Assembly (NCBI GenBank): GCA_023213315.1
Contig: JAKCPI010001008.1
Span: forward strand, 37,459 to 101,458
From: Euborellia annulipes
Taxonomy: Eukaryota; Arthropoda; Insecta; Dermaptera; Anisolabididae
Length of the DNA: 64,000 nucleotides
Direction: 5' to 3'
Below are positions 1 through 10,029 of this stretch, one piece after another (the first letter of the stretch is position 1; each line of letters begins with the position of its first letter). A model generated the notes under the pieces. It saw only the letters and a list, made by a program, of their open reading frames with translations. It searched no databases and had not been told where the DNA came from. The translations under genes were made by a program, and so were the position numbers.

Positions 1-490
1 TTCTGCCAAAGACAAAAAATGCAATTTATCAAAATTATCCGGCATATTTATTGAGACTTATCATGGCTTTAAAAACTCCCAAGAACTCAACTCTAAGTTT
101 TTTTTTTTAAATTAATTTTAAGAGAAAATTGACGCCAAACAGGAACAATCACACAAAAAATTGTGATTGCTTTAACTAAAATTTAAGAAAATTTGTTGTT
201 GAAATTGGCTCAAAAATATTTTTATGCAGTAATAATCCTGTGTACCCATTCATATTTCGCATGATCCTTCAATTAAAAAATAATTAGTTAAATATTTTTC
301 GAGATCTATACATTTGAATAAGATATTCAAAATACTTCAAATCAGACTTAACTGAGTCATTGATATAAATGGTATTTAACAATTTTTAACTCATGTTAAA
401 AATAAATAATTGTTACAACAAAAGAAATAAGTTGTGGACTCTAAAAAGCTTATTAGTCTGAGGCGGATAGCTGGGAAGATCTTGTAATAA

Positions 491-805
491 GGAATAAAAA
501 ACGAGCGAATGCAGCTATTTTTTATTTCATTTATTATCATTTTATCAAGCCGAAGTTTCAGTCAGATTTCGACCATCCTCAGGACTGAAGTGTGTCAATA
601 AAACTCCCCTGACACACTTCAACCTTGAGGATTTTATTTAAGCCCGAGGTTCGGCCAGATTTGCCACCATCCTCAGGGCTGAAGTGTGTCAGGGGAGTTT
701 TATTGACACATTTCACCCTGAGGATGGTGGTAAATCTGGCCGAAACGTCGGCTTGAAGTGCCTAATAAACGAAATAAAAATCTGCATTCGCTCGTTCTTT
801 ATTCC
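491..805. mobile_element. Inverted-repeat element with hammerhead-like cores (locus 1)
   Basis: The ends GGAATAAAAAACGAGCGAAT and the reverse complement at about 780-805 form an imperfect terminal inverted repeat. Inside are three copies of a core: minus strand at 551-582 and 645-675, plus strand at 718-749. The plus copy reads CTGAGGA, T, GGTGG...GGCC, GAAACGTC. The segment between them contains inverted copies of a TGTGTCA(A/G)(T/G)... unit. Cores in the arms face outward and the plus core is followed by AATAAA. Family assignment (Penelope-like or retrozyme-derived) is inference. Confidence 0.5.
718..749 (+). ncRNA. Hammerhead-ribozyme-like core, locus 1
   Basis: The order of conserved blocks matches a type I hammerhead: CTGAGGA, helix II hairpin (GG...CC with loop), GAAA, C, GTC. 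One extra base (T) sits between CTGAGGA and helix II, and helix III would be only the two pairs AC/GT. AATAAA follows about 20 bases downstream. Similar in layout to the cores at 8988, 29771, 30650, 32155, 38258 and 45736. Activity is not established. Confidence 0.4.
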
Positions 806-1530
806 CTACTACTAAAAACCTTATTTCATCTTTTCCTCTCACACTTTTTTTAACAAAGAATGACTATTTTATTAAAGAATTGGTGGCTGTGATGATAATG
901 TTGAGAGGAAGGGCAGCGGCAGACAAAAAGAAAATTCTGAATGTTATAACAATTTTCCGGAAACGTTTCATAAAATCCACTCTCTTGAGTGACCATTGTT
1001 ACACATTGTATTCCCGTTCAACAATATACATATTCAATTGTCAACATTTTAAAAACATATGTATATCCATCCTTGTCTTGATCTCTCTTTCGCTCTTCCA
1101 ACTTTGCGTTACTTCTGTACCTAAATATTTCCATCTTTCTATTTGTTCTCTCGCGGTCCACTACTACATCTTCCTCTCAGACTATTTTAATTTAATACAT
1201 GGGATCTTGGCAGCCCAGCAGTATTTTTAGCATATAGCTACATTCATATTTTATTGAGATAAGGCAATGACCTGCCTCCACCTACTAAAAAACGCCCCCC
1301 TGATTTAGGCAATTTAATGTCGTGTAGTTATTAAATATGTATGATTTTTAAAATATACCATTATTTATTTAAATTATTTAAATAAGAATAGCGATAATCT
1401 TATCATTATATTCATAAAACTTTTATTTTAGATAAAAATCGTTATCACTCAACCCGGGTTATATATATATAAATAACCCGAAGGAGGAAAGAGTCAGTTT
1501 ACAACTCACGATCACGAGATTTAATTAGAA

Positions 1531-4500
1531 ATGGGTCTTCCTGACGTTTTAACTAAACTTTTTAAGTAAATATCATATTCAAATTATTAATTTTTATTTT
1601 TTTTTTTATTATTCTTTCATTTTATTTTTATTTTTAGGCATATTGAAGGGAAGGAGAGACAATATATTGATAATTTACGAGAAGCTGTTGCGATTCAATC
1701 CGTTTCTGCTTGGCCCCAAAAGCGAGATGATATTGTTACAATGGTTAATTGGGTTAAAACTAAGCTAGAAAAATTAGGAACTAAAGTAACTTTAGCTGAT
1801 CCCGGTGAACAAGTAAGTAACTCATTTTGTGAGATGAGAGCCTTCCTTCCCACCCAACTTAAAATTATGATTATAAAAATCAATATTCGATGAAAAATTA
1901 CTTGTTTCAAAGAGTATAGCCTTTGCAAATCGATTTGAGTTGAAAATAAATTTTTTTTTTCTTTAAAAATTCGTTGAAAAATTACTTTGTTTTATCTCAA
2001 ATCGATTAATTTTTGAGGTGCGAAAATTGAAAATTGAAAAATGACTTATTTCAAAGAGTATAGTCAACAATCCATTTCTGCTCCTCTTTGAAAAATGGCT
2101 TGTTTCAAAGAGTATAGCCTTTAGCAAATCAAAAACTTATCGATTTGAGTTAAAAATAATTTTTTGTTTTCTTTAAAAATTCGATGAAAAATTACTTTGT
2201 TTTACTCTCATTAATCTTTGAGGTGCAAAAATTGAAAATTGAAAAATGACTTATTTCAAAGTGTATAGTCAACAATCCGTTTCTGCTCCTCTTTGAAAAA
2301 TGGCTTGTTTCAAAGGCAAATCAAAAACTTATCGATTTGAGTTAAAAATAATTTTTTTTTTTCTTTAAAAATTCGATGAAAATTCATAATTTTTGTGGTG
2401 CAAAAATTGAAAATTGACTTATTTCAAAGAGAGGCCTATAGTCAACAATCCGTTTCTGCTCCTCTTTGAAAAATATCTTGTTTCAAAGAGTATAGCCTTT
2501 GCTTAACAGCAACAATTGTGGTAAATGTTGCTCTATCTCCGTTGGCAGGCCCCTGGCATCAATTTAAGTTAAATTTTTTTTCTTTAAAGATTCGATGAAA
2601 AAATGGCTTATTTCTTTTTCTAGACTTTACCTGATGGAAAAAAAATTAAACTGCCCCCTGTGCTTTTTGGATCTCTTGGGACTGATCCAAAAAAGAAAAC
2701 TGTTTGTATTTATGGACATTTAGATGTTCAACCTGCATTAAAAGAAGATGGATGGAATACAGAACCGTTTGATCTTGTAGAGAAAGATGGAAAATTATAT
2801 GGCAGAGGATCATCTGATGATAAAGGACCGGTGCTTTGTTGGATCCATGCCCTCGAGGCGTATCAAGCTTTAAAAATCGACATCCCAGTGAATTTAAAGG
2901 TATTTTTTTTTTAATTTGATTACGTAAATTACTTAAAAATATAATTTTTCGGTTAGTTTGTTTTTGAAGGAATGGAGGAATCAGGGAGTGAAGGTTTAGA
3001 TGATTTGTTATATGCAAGAAAAGACACCTTTTTGAAAGATGTCGATTATGTTTGTATCTCAGACAATTATTGGCTTGGAAAAGAGAAGCCTTGCATAACA
3101 TATGGACTTCGTGGCGTTTGTTATTTCTTCATTGAAGTTGAATGCGCCTCACAAGATCTTCACAGTGGCGTTTTTGGAGGCTCTGTGTAATTATCTTCTT
3201 CTTTTTATAAACTCTTATTATTTTTAAAAAGTATTATATTTTGTTTTTTAGTTACGAAGCTATGCCGGATTTGATCTATTTATTAAATTCTTTAACAGAT
3301 AAAGAAGGAAATATTTTAGTGACTGGAATTCTTGATGATGTTGCACCTCTTACTGAAACTGAAAAAAAAATGTACGCTAATATTGATTTCTCAGTTAATG
3401 AATATAAAAAGGATATTGGAGCTAATAAACTAAGGCACCAAGAAAATAAGGTAATTCATATCAATGATGTTTGTCCAATGGTGGTATCACAAAACTTATT
3501 TTAAAAGCTTTAACTAGGTAGAGCTTTGTTTAAAAAAGATGGAATTTTTTCAATCAACGCTCAAAGTAAGCATAGGAAGCAAAAACTGAAATGACGTCAC
3601 TGAATATGATATTAATTGTTAATATGTTGAAGGAGATCGAAATTGAAGTCGGGGAGAATTTTATAAAGTGGACTGTGCAGGATAAGATGTTCTGGAGAGG
3701 CTATTGCTGAACAGGAACAGATTGGTGAGGGGGTCATATTAAATCGGTAAAGATGGACATCTGGTATGGCCTATTCGCAAATGGATGTTCTTGTTGCTGA
3801 TTGAATCTAATTAAAGTTTCAAAATATTAATCAGCAAAAATTAATCTCCATAAAAAATACATTTTTACTTTTATTCTGATTCCATTATTTAAATTTTGAA
3901 AAAACTCGAATATTTTTAAATCACAAATCTTTTATTTTAATTATTTTCTTTTTTCATAGGAGAAAATTTTGATGCATCGTTGGCGTTACCCAAATCTTTC
4001 TCTTCATGGAATTGAAGGAGCATTTTATGAACCCGGTGCTAAAACTGTTATTCCTAAAAAGGTCATTGGAAAGTTTTCTATCCGTATTGTACCGAATCAG
4101 AAGCCAGAAACTGTTGCTAAACATGTCATTAATTATGTTAATGAACAATGGAAAAAACGTGGAAGCCCTAACAAGATGAAGGTAACTGTTCTAACCCTTT
4201 AGACATTTCCATTTCTAAAATACTTTTCTAAACTTTTAATAGATATCATAATTGAACTTTGGATCATATTGATGTAATTAGATTATCTGAAGTCAAATCG
4301 TGATTAAGAAATTAAGATGATAAGTGAAAGTTAGGGTTAAAAATTATTCTGTGGATTATTATTTAAATTTATTAAATATACTCCATTTCAGCCCATTAAA
4401 GCATACCACTTTTCATCTTTATACTTTGATTAGAAAATCATTTGGTTAGATACAATTATCTATTAAGATATTGATTTAAAATAAATAATTAATATAAATC

Positions 4501-5944
4501 TGTTTATTTAGTTTCACAATCACAAATTTATTTGTAGAGATATGCTTTTACGATAGACATGAGATGAAATTCGTTCGAGAAAGAAAACTATATTTAAATG
4601 AATAGAAAAATATTTTAAAATTATTCTTGTATTTTTATAATTTCAGTGTGAAATGCAACATGGTGGTCCTCATTGGGTTGAGGATCCAAATCATCCTCAT
4701 TATAATGCTGGCAAATTAGCTACTAAACATGCTTATAATGTGGAGCCTGATATGACAAGAGAAGGAGGATCTATCCCGGTGACATTAACACTCCAAGTAA
4801 GCATTTTTTTCGAAAAATAACCAGGAATTATTTTTTTACAAGAAAATTCTGCTTACTTTTATTCAAATTCCATTACAGACCTTCAAAGTAATCTCCCTCG
4901 GAAATACATACGATTCCAGCGTTCAGTCCACTGTTTAAAACATTCTCTGAAGCCCCTTTTTGATAGTCATGTTAGAGTCACCCGAAATTTTGTTGTTTAG
5001 CAAAATTTCGGTGCACGTAACAGACTATGCAACGTAGGGGCTTACTGCGAGATTTCTATTGTGAATTTTGAACGGTGTCATTATAGTAGTTTAATTGCAT
5101 TTTTAAGGCCACTTTTTGGCTCAAATGAGCCATTTGGACCCTCGTCCTAGGTTAAATTGCATTGGTAGCCATTACAATTTAAATAAATTTTATTGCCTGG
5201 GATGGGATGCGAATCGGTGACCCTTGGTACAAAAGGCCAGCACGCTAGCCACTTACCAAGGCCCGAGAGCATCGTTGTATTTTGTCCGAGGGAGATTACT
5301 TTGAAGGTCTGTAATGAAATTTGAATAAAAGTAAGCAGAATTTTTTAGTAAAAAAATAATTCCTGTTATTTTTTGACACCCCCTCTTATATTATTATTAA
5401 GGTAATTCGGGGTCAAATTTTTAATAAATCAATAGAGGTTTTGATTGTCGGAAAAAAGGAAAGATTAATAAATGAAAAAGAGTCTATATCTTATAGATAA
5501 TTAAATTAGTAATAATTGTGTTAAAAAATAATTAATTTTCTACTCATTAATTAGCTAAAATCTTAAATGAAATGAAAAAACTTGTATCACTATGGGGGAA
5601 AAACTAACGCCATCTCTTACCGCCTAGAGTAACTCGGTAGTGAATCGTCTTCTAACGGCTTTTCGAGACGCGCACCTTAATTAAAAACATCTTGATAATA
5701 AAAATTTTGGATATTTTTTCTAGAAAGCAACAAATAAAAATGTTCTTCTGCTTCCTGTGGGCGCAGCAGATGATGGCGCCCATTCTCAAAATGAAAAACT
5801 TGATATCAGAAATTATATCGGTGGAGTAAGTAGGCCTAACTCAAATTAAATTTATTTATTGTCAATATATATCATTTCTAATTTTAAAACTTTTTTTAGA
5901 CAAAATTACTTGGAGCTTATCTTTACGAAGTTGCAAATTTATAA
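1531..5944 (+). CDS. CNDP2: Cytosolic non-specific dipeptidase (CNDP2-like, M20 family)
   Basis: Nine exons: 1531-1565, 1638-1812, 2624-2899, 2957-3186, 3252-3450, 3960-4181, 4647-4796, 5724-5825 and 5900-5944. They join in frame to about 477 residues, close to the 475 of vertebrate CNDP2. The enzyme is a cytosolic di-metal carboxypeptidase-like hydrolase of dipeptides such as Cys-Gly. Landmarks visible in order: IQSVSAWP near residue 40; YGHLDVQPA with a metal-binding His near 102; [10 protein letters not shown] with the bridging Asp; [10 protein letters not shown] with the catalytic Glu; [12 protein letters not shown]; the lid or dimer segment [28 protein letters not shown]; and [11 protein letters not shown] with the last metal His. 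The start codon gives the expected short N-terminal helix. A poly-A signal lies at about 5963. Introns 2 and 7 are filled with repeats. Identity is secure; coordinates rest on GT-AG junctions read by eye. Confidence 0.95.
1880..2600. repeat. Tandem repeat of about 170-200 bp in dipeptidase intron 2
   Basis: Four imperfect copies begin near 1890, 2088, 2293 and 2464. Each carries the phrase GAAAAATGRCTTGTTTCAAA and then an AT-rich tail. Three copies include CAATCC(G/A)TTTCTGCT, which also occurs in the adjacent exon 2. The array may therefore have started from a duplication that took in exon sequence. Confidence 0.75.
4811..5384. mobile_element. Mariner-like inverted-repeat element with a nested SINE in intron 7
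   Basis: Long inverted arms run from 4811 and end near 5384. The inner ends read CAGACCTTCAAAGTAATCTC and its reverse complement at about 5289-5313. No transposase frame remains. The middle (about 5105-5270) holds a tRNA-like SINE fragment on the minus strand, with a box-B-like GGTTCG-type segment and a box-A-like end. The element explains most of intron 7 of the dipeptidase gene. Confidence 0.6.
5478..5686. mobile_element. Truncated copy of the TTAA-GGTGCGCGTCTCG MITE family
   Basis: The right end is TTTTCGAGACGCGCACCTTAA and the internal part matches the full copies at 20440, 44326 and 46056, including ACTAACGCCATCTCTTACCG. The left end is missing. It lies just upstream of dipeptidase exon 8. 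Confidence 0.7.
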
Positions 5945-6058
5945 AATATGTAAGTAATAATGAAATAAAAAATTATTTTTTATTCAACCGGTGAATTACG
6001 TATATATACATATAAAAAAAATGTATTTTTATAACATTTATTAAACATGGTTATAATA

Positions 6059-9000
6059 TCAATTAATCTTAATAGAATTATCTTCATTTATTTTTAAAAC
6101 CCAAGCCCAAGATGATTCTTTTGGTGGAAGTTGAACAACAATATTTTGATCGCCAAGTGTATACTAAAAAAGTAAAAAAATAATATTAAAATTTATATAT
6201 AAATAAACCTTTCATCCATTGAAAATTTACCTCAACTTCACCATGTCCTAATAAATAAATTGACAACGGAGTATTAGTTTTAATACAATTTAGCGTTACA
6301 GAATCATGCCATTCGAGTAAAATGGCATAAATAGATTGATCCTCCTTTCCCTGAGTATACCTAGAAAAAAAAATCCAAATCCTTAGTAAATCTAAGAAAA
6401 ATTGCAGGAAATAAAATAATTTTCCTTACCAAACGTAACTTGTAATAGTATCATTTTGACATGTTTCATAAGGTTTGGTTTTAAAAATTGCCTCTCCGTT
6501 AACATCCAGCCACTGTCCCATTTGAATGAGGCGTTCTTGAAATATTGGGATGATTGTTCCTTCTTTAGTCGGTCCAACATTCATAAGTAAATTACCTATA
6601 CAAAATTTATTTATTTTTTTATGTATATAAATAGAAAAAAAAATGAGATATATTTGTAATAAACTTACCTCCACAGCTAACAGTTATAACTAATTCTTTA
6701 ATCAATTCTTGTGTTGTCAGGAAATCTTCGTAATTTGTATTTCTTCGATATCCCCAAGATTGTTTATCAATTGTCATACAATTTTCCCATTTATGTTTTT
6801 GTAACACACCTGAAAAATGTTTTAATGTTATTTTTTAAATGCTTTATACCAGAGTTTTCCAACCTTTTGAAGTCCAAGGCACCCCAAAGCACCTTTGGGA
6901 AAAACATTACACTCTAGGGGCACCCTTCCTTTTTTCCCCTACCATAATTCCCTTAAATAATTGAATTGAATAATATTCATGTATATCTAATATTAAAATT
7001 ACCTGGATTGTACCTATCCGCACAAGTATAAAAATCTCCATGTTTACAGGAATCATCATGTCCCCATCTGTCATTTACCACGACAGTATCTTTCATAGGA
7101 CTATTATTATATAAATCAGCTAAGAATTCTTTCGATGTCCAATAATCATCACTCGCTTCCCATTCTCCATCGGACCAAATAACTTCTGGTTGGTAGGTTT
7201 CCACCTAAAATAAAAAAAAAAACTAACTAAAAAAAAAATAATAATAATTTTAAAACATTTTTAAATACCAATTCTTTTAATTCCGGCATTGTTTTAGAGG
7301 TAACAAAATCTGAAGTGGAAAAATTGTTATTTTTATCATTTAGCCATAACGGGTTGAACCATTCATATAAGGAATGATATAAACCAAATTTTATTGATGT
7401 TCTACTTCTAATTGAATTTGCTAAGTCACCTGGAAGTGGAAAAAAAAATTAATTTGATATTATATATTAAGATCTTAGAAAAAAACATAGAGATAAATTA
7501 TTGCAATTGTATAAAAAATCCACCCCTAATAAATAAATAAAAAAAATATAAAAAATCGAAATTTTGGTGAAAATGAAATCTTTTGAGGTACCCTGAGTTC
7601 AAAAAAGTGGTTCCCACAAAATATCTCAAGAATGAAATTTTATATTTATATATATATTAGATCCTCCCGGGGCACACAATCCCGAAAACAAATCGGCTAA
7701 AGTAGAGTTTCCCAAACTTTTTCGGTTTGCGGCACCCTTAATGAATTAAAACTTTTCCGTGGCGCCCCATGTCAAAATATAGATTTGCCCAGCGTAAAAT
7801 GTAACGTAACGCAAATTTACCCTGGCCCGAGTAACATTTAATAAAGTAATAAAATTATTATTATAATATTTTGCATAGGAAAATTTTCACGGCGCCCTGG
7901 GGGGCACAGTTTGGGAATCACTGTGTACTTTACTGATGCACTTTTTTAGTTTTCCGAATTTCTCAACAATAACAAACAATAATTATTAAATAATAAGTGA
8001 ATTGAAATTTACACTTTTGATTAATGAATTGACAATATTGGATTTTATTTGTTGTGGAATTTATTTGTTTATTGATAAAACCTAAATGTTCCTTTGCAAT
8101 TGTTCCAGAATGCTCCTTCACCATCACATTCATCATCATCTTGACCTCTTAAATTCAACTCCATATCTTTAAAGGTTAGTCCTTTAAACTCCTTATTTCC
8201 TATATAAACTAATTATCCAAATAAAATTATTTCTTTTATTTAGATTTAAACTATTCACCGTGGGCTCTAGTTGAAACATTGTTGTTGACATTGAATCTTT
8301 TCAACTGACATTATGATTTGTTGGCTAAGTGTACTGTAGTGTATCGTTTAAACATGCCGCACGTACCATATCGGCATACTCAGCATGTGTATTATAACGT
8401 GCAGTACAGTACACTACTTGGCCAACAAATCACAATGTCAGTTGAAAACATTCAATTGTTGTTACGAAATGTCAACAACGACACACAATTGTTGACAATC
8501 GTTAAATTCTCATAGCAAACGGTGTAACACCATTCTCTGGACTCATTAAAAATTGGACATATGTTATATGAAACTTTTTATTGCAATTCGTCTATACTAC
8601 CTCCCCCTAAAATATTTACCATTCCTCCTGAAACACCCTGTATAATATTATACTGAAATTCTATAAAATCTAATTCATCTCTAGGTTATTAAAATTAAAA
8701 TTACATTTTAACGTTTTATTGAAATTAAAATTAAATTGATCACTTTATGTACATTCTGGCATTGCTGCCATCCTCAGAAGTGATTAACATTATCAACATT
8801 AGGTGGCAACAATGCCGAAATGTACATATAGTTAAAGAAAAGAATGACATCTATATATAATTCATTGTCATCATACCAATAACAAGACCGTTTCGATCTT
8901 GGTTAAGACCATCCTCAGAGCTATTACTACATACATTGCAAAATTTCACAAATAAAACATACTCTGTGTTGTTGCTATAGGATGTTGCTGAGGATGGTCT

Positions 9001-9945
9001 TAACCAAGACCGAAACGTCAGCATAGAGGGCCTAATAAATACAATATATATAGCTACCATCTTTTCTTTACCTATTAACGATTATCCATCTATAAAATCC
9101 ACATCTTGTAAATTAAGTGATCAATTTATTTTTAATTTCAATAAAATGATAATCTGATTTTAATTTTAATAAACCCTTGAAACATATAACCTAGAGTAAA
9201 TGTTTTGTTGAATTAGATTTTATCAAATTTCAGCAGTATATATATATATAGACCTATAGAAAGTGGACATCAAATTCTGACACTACTCGAGAATGTCTGA
9301 TATGCTCGGTCTCAAATAAAATGATTAAATTATAAATTGGTATAAGTATATTGTAATTGTTATGCATACCAAGGATATTTCTTTTCGGTCCAACATCCAT
9401 AGCATTCCAACTGAAAGAGTGTTTCGATGGCCAAAGCGTGAATCCTTCATGATGTTTACTTGTCAGAACTATATATCTAAAAATTAAAATTTTATATAAA
9501 TATATGCAACACACAATAAAGAATATTTTAAATTTTATTACTTAGCCCTTGAGGCATTGAATAAATCAGCCCACGCATCGGGATCATAAAATTCGGCTGT
9601 AAATTGTGGTGCAAAATCTTGATATGTAAATCCAGGAGGATAATTCTTTTCCATAAATTCTATATAATTTTTATCCTTACTTTCTTTTATAACAAAAAAA
9701 AAAAAGAGAAGTTGTACAAAACTAAATAATGAATAATTATAATTATTAAAAATACCTTGCCAACTATGCCAGAACCATTCAGAACCAAAACTAGGCACTG
9801 AGAAAACTCCCCAGTGAATAAAAATACCAAATTTGGCGTCATCATACCAAGTTGGTAAGGTTCTTGAATCTAAACTCTCCCAGGTTGGCTCATATTTTTG
9901 GGTATTACATAAAGTAATTAAAAGTGAGAGAAAAATTACCCTCAT
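6059..9945 (-). CDS. FUCA1: Alpha-L-fucosidase (GH29), secreted or lysosomal
   Basis: Nine exons on the minus strand (plus-strand coordinates): 9756-9945, 9542-9683, 9370-9476, 7269-7429, 7003-7204, 6669-6809, 6430-6595, 6231-6360 and 6059-6163. They join in frame to about 447 residues, near the usual 450-470. The protein removes alpha-linked fucose from glycoconjugates. An N-terminal hydrophobic stretch (residues 1-15) fits a signal peptide. GH29 landmarks: [54 protein letters not shown] with the nucleophile Asp near residue 212, [49 protein letters not shown] and NGEAIF. The C-terminal domain follows in the last two exons. The gene is convergent with the dipeptidase gene, with 115 bp between stop codons. 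Intron 3 (about 1.9 kb) is packed with repeats. Whether it corresponds to vertebrate FUCA1 or FUCA2 cannot be told. Confidence 0.95.
7700..7926. mobile_element. hAT-like MITE in fucosidase intron 3
   Basis: The ends AGTTTCCCAAACT and AGTTTGGGAATCACTG are inverted repeats of the CAGTGNTTCCCAAACT type common in hAT elements. The inside has the CGGCACCC / GGCGCCC pair. No clear 8-bp duplication was found. A related fragment lies at about 6850-6940 in intron 5. Confidence 0.45.
8280..8480. repeat. Imperfect inverted repeat, probable MITE
   Basis: The left arm TCAACTGACATT..TGATTTGTTGGC and the right arm GCCAACAAATCACAATGTCA pair over roughly 80 bp each, around a centre near 8370. It lies in fucosidase intron 3. 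No protein or target-site duplication is evident. Confidence 0.6.
8651..9236. mobile_element. Nested inverted-repeat elements with hammerhead-like cores (locus 2)
   Basis: The outer arms start with CTGAAATTCTATAAAATCTA and end with its imperfect reverse complement near 9236. Inside are degenerate CTGAGGA...GAAATGTAC cores near 8745-8825. A second, inner inverted repeat at about 8865-9062 carries the clearest core of the window, plus at 8988-9019, and a decayed minus copy at 8886-8918. The whole sits in fucosidase intron 3. Confidence 0.55.
8988..9019 (+). ncRNA. Hammerhead-ribozyme-like core, locus 2
   Basis: The sequence reads CTGAGGA, T, GGTCTT-AACC-AAGACC, GAAAC, GTC. Helix II is a perfect six-pair hairpin with a four-base loop. 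Helix III is reduced to AC/GT, so a single molecule would close it poorly and a dimer seems more likely. Helix I is weak in this copy. AATAAA follows within about 20 bases. Confidence 0.45.
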
Positions 9946-10020
9946 GTTATTCAGCTGAAAATAAAATAAAAGAAAAAAAGACTAGAATATTAAGATAAAT
10001 AGAAAGTGGAGCAATTCACT

Positions 10021-10029
10021 GTTTATATA
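10021..10029 (-). promoter_or_regulatory. TATA-like box of the fucosidase gene
   Basis: The minus strand reads TATATAAAC 76 bases upstream of the fucosidase start codon. The spacing would put a transcription start near 9995 and leave a short 5' leader. This is inferred from spacing only. Confidence 0.35.

Larger units (their letters stand above)
1..1530. other. Upstream intergenic region of the dipeptidase gene
   Basis: AT-rich sequence without a supported gene. It holds one inverted-repeat element at 491-805 (separate entry). An open frame of 116 codons at 880-1230 has no recognisable domain and low-complexity composition, so I do not call it a gene. Just before the dipeptidase start there is a TATATATATATAAATA stretch at about 1460-1475, within a short palindrome of CCCGGGTTA/TAACCCG type. 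It could act as a TATA-like core promoter 60 bp upstream of the ATG, but this is inference. Confidence 0.5.

Noticed and set aside
880..1230. 116-codon open frame upstream of the dipeptidase gene
   Set aside because: No domain, odd composition, no splice or start context, and no counterpart in a known family.
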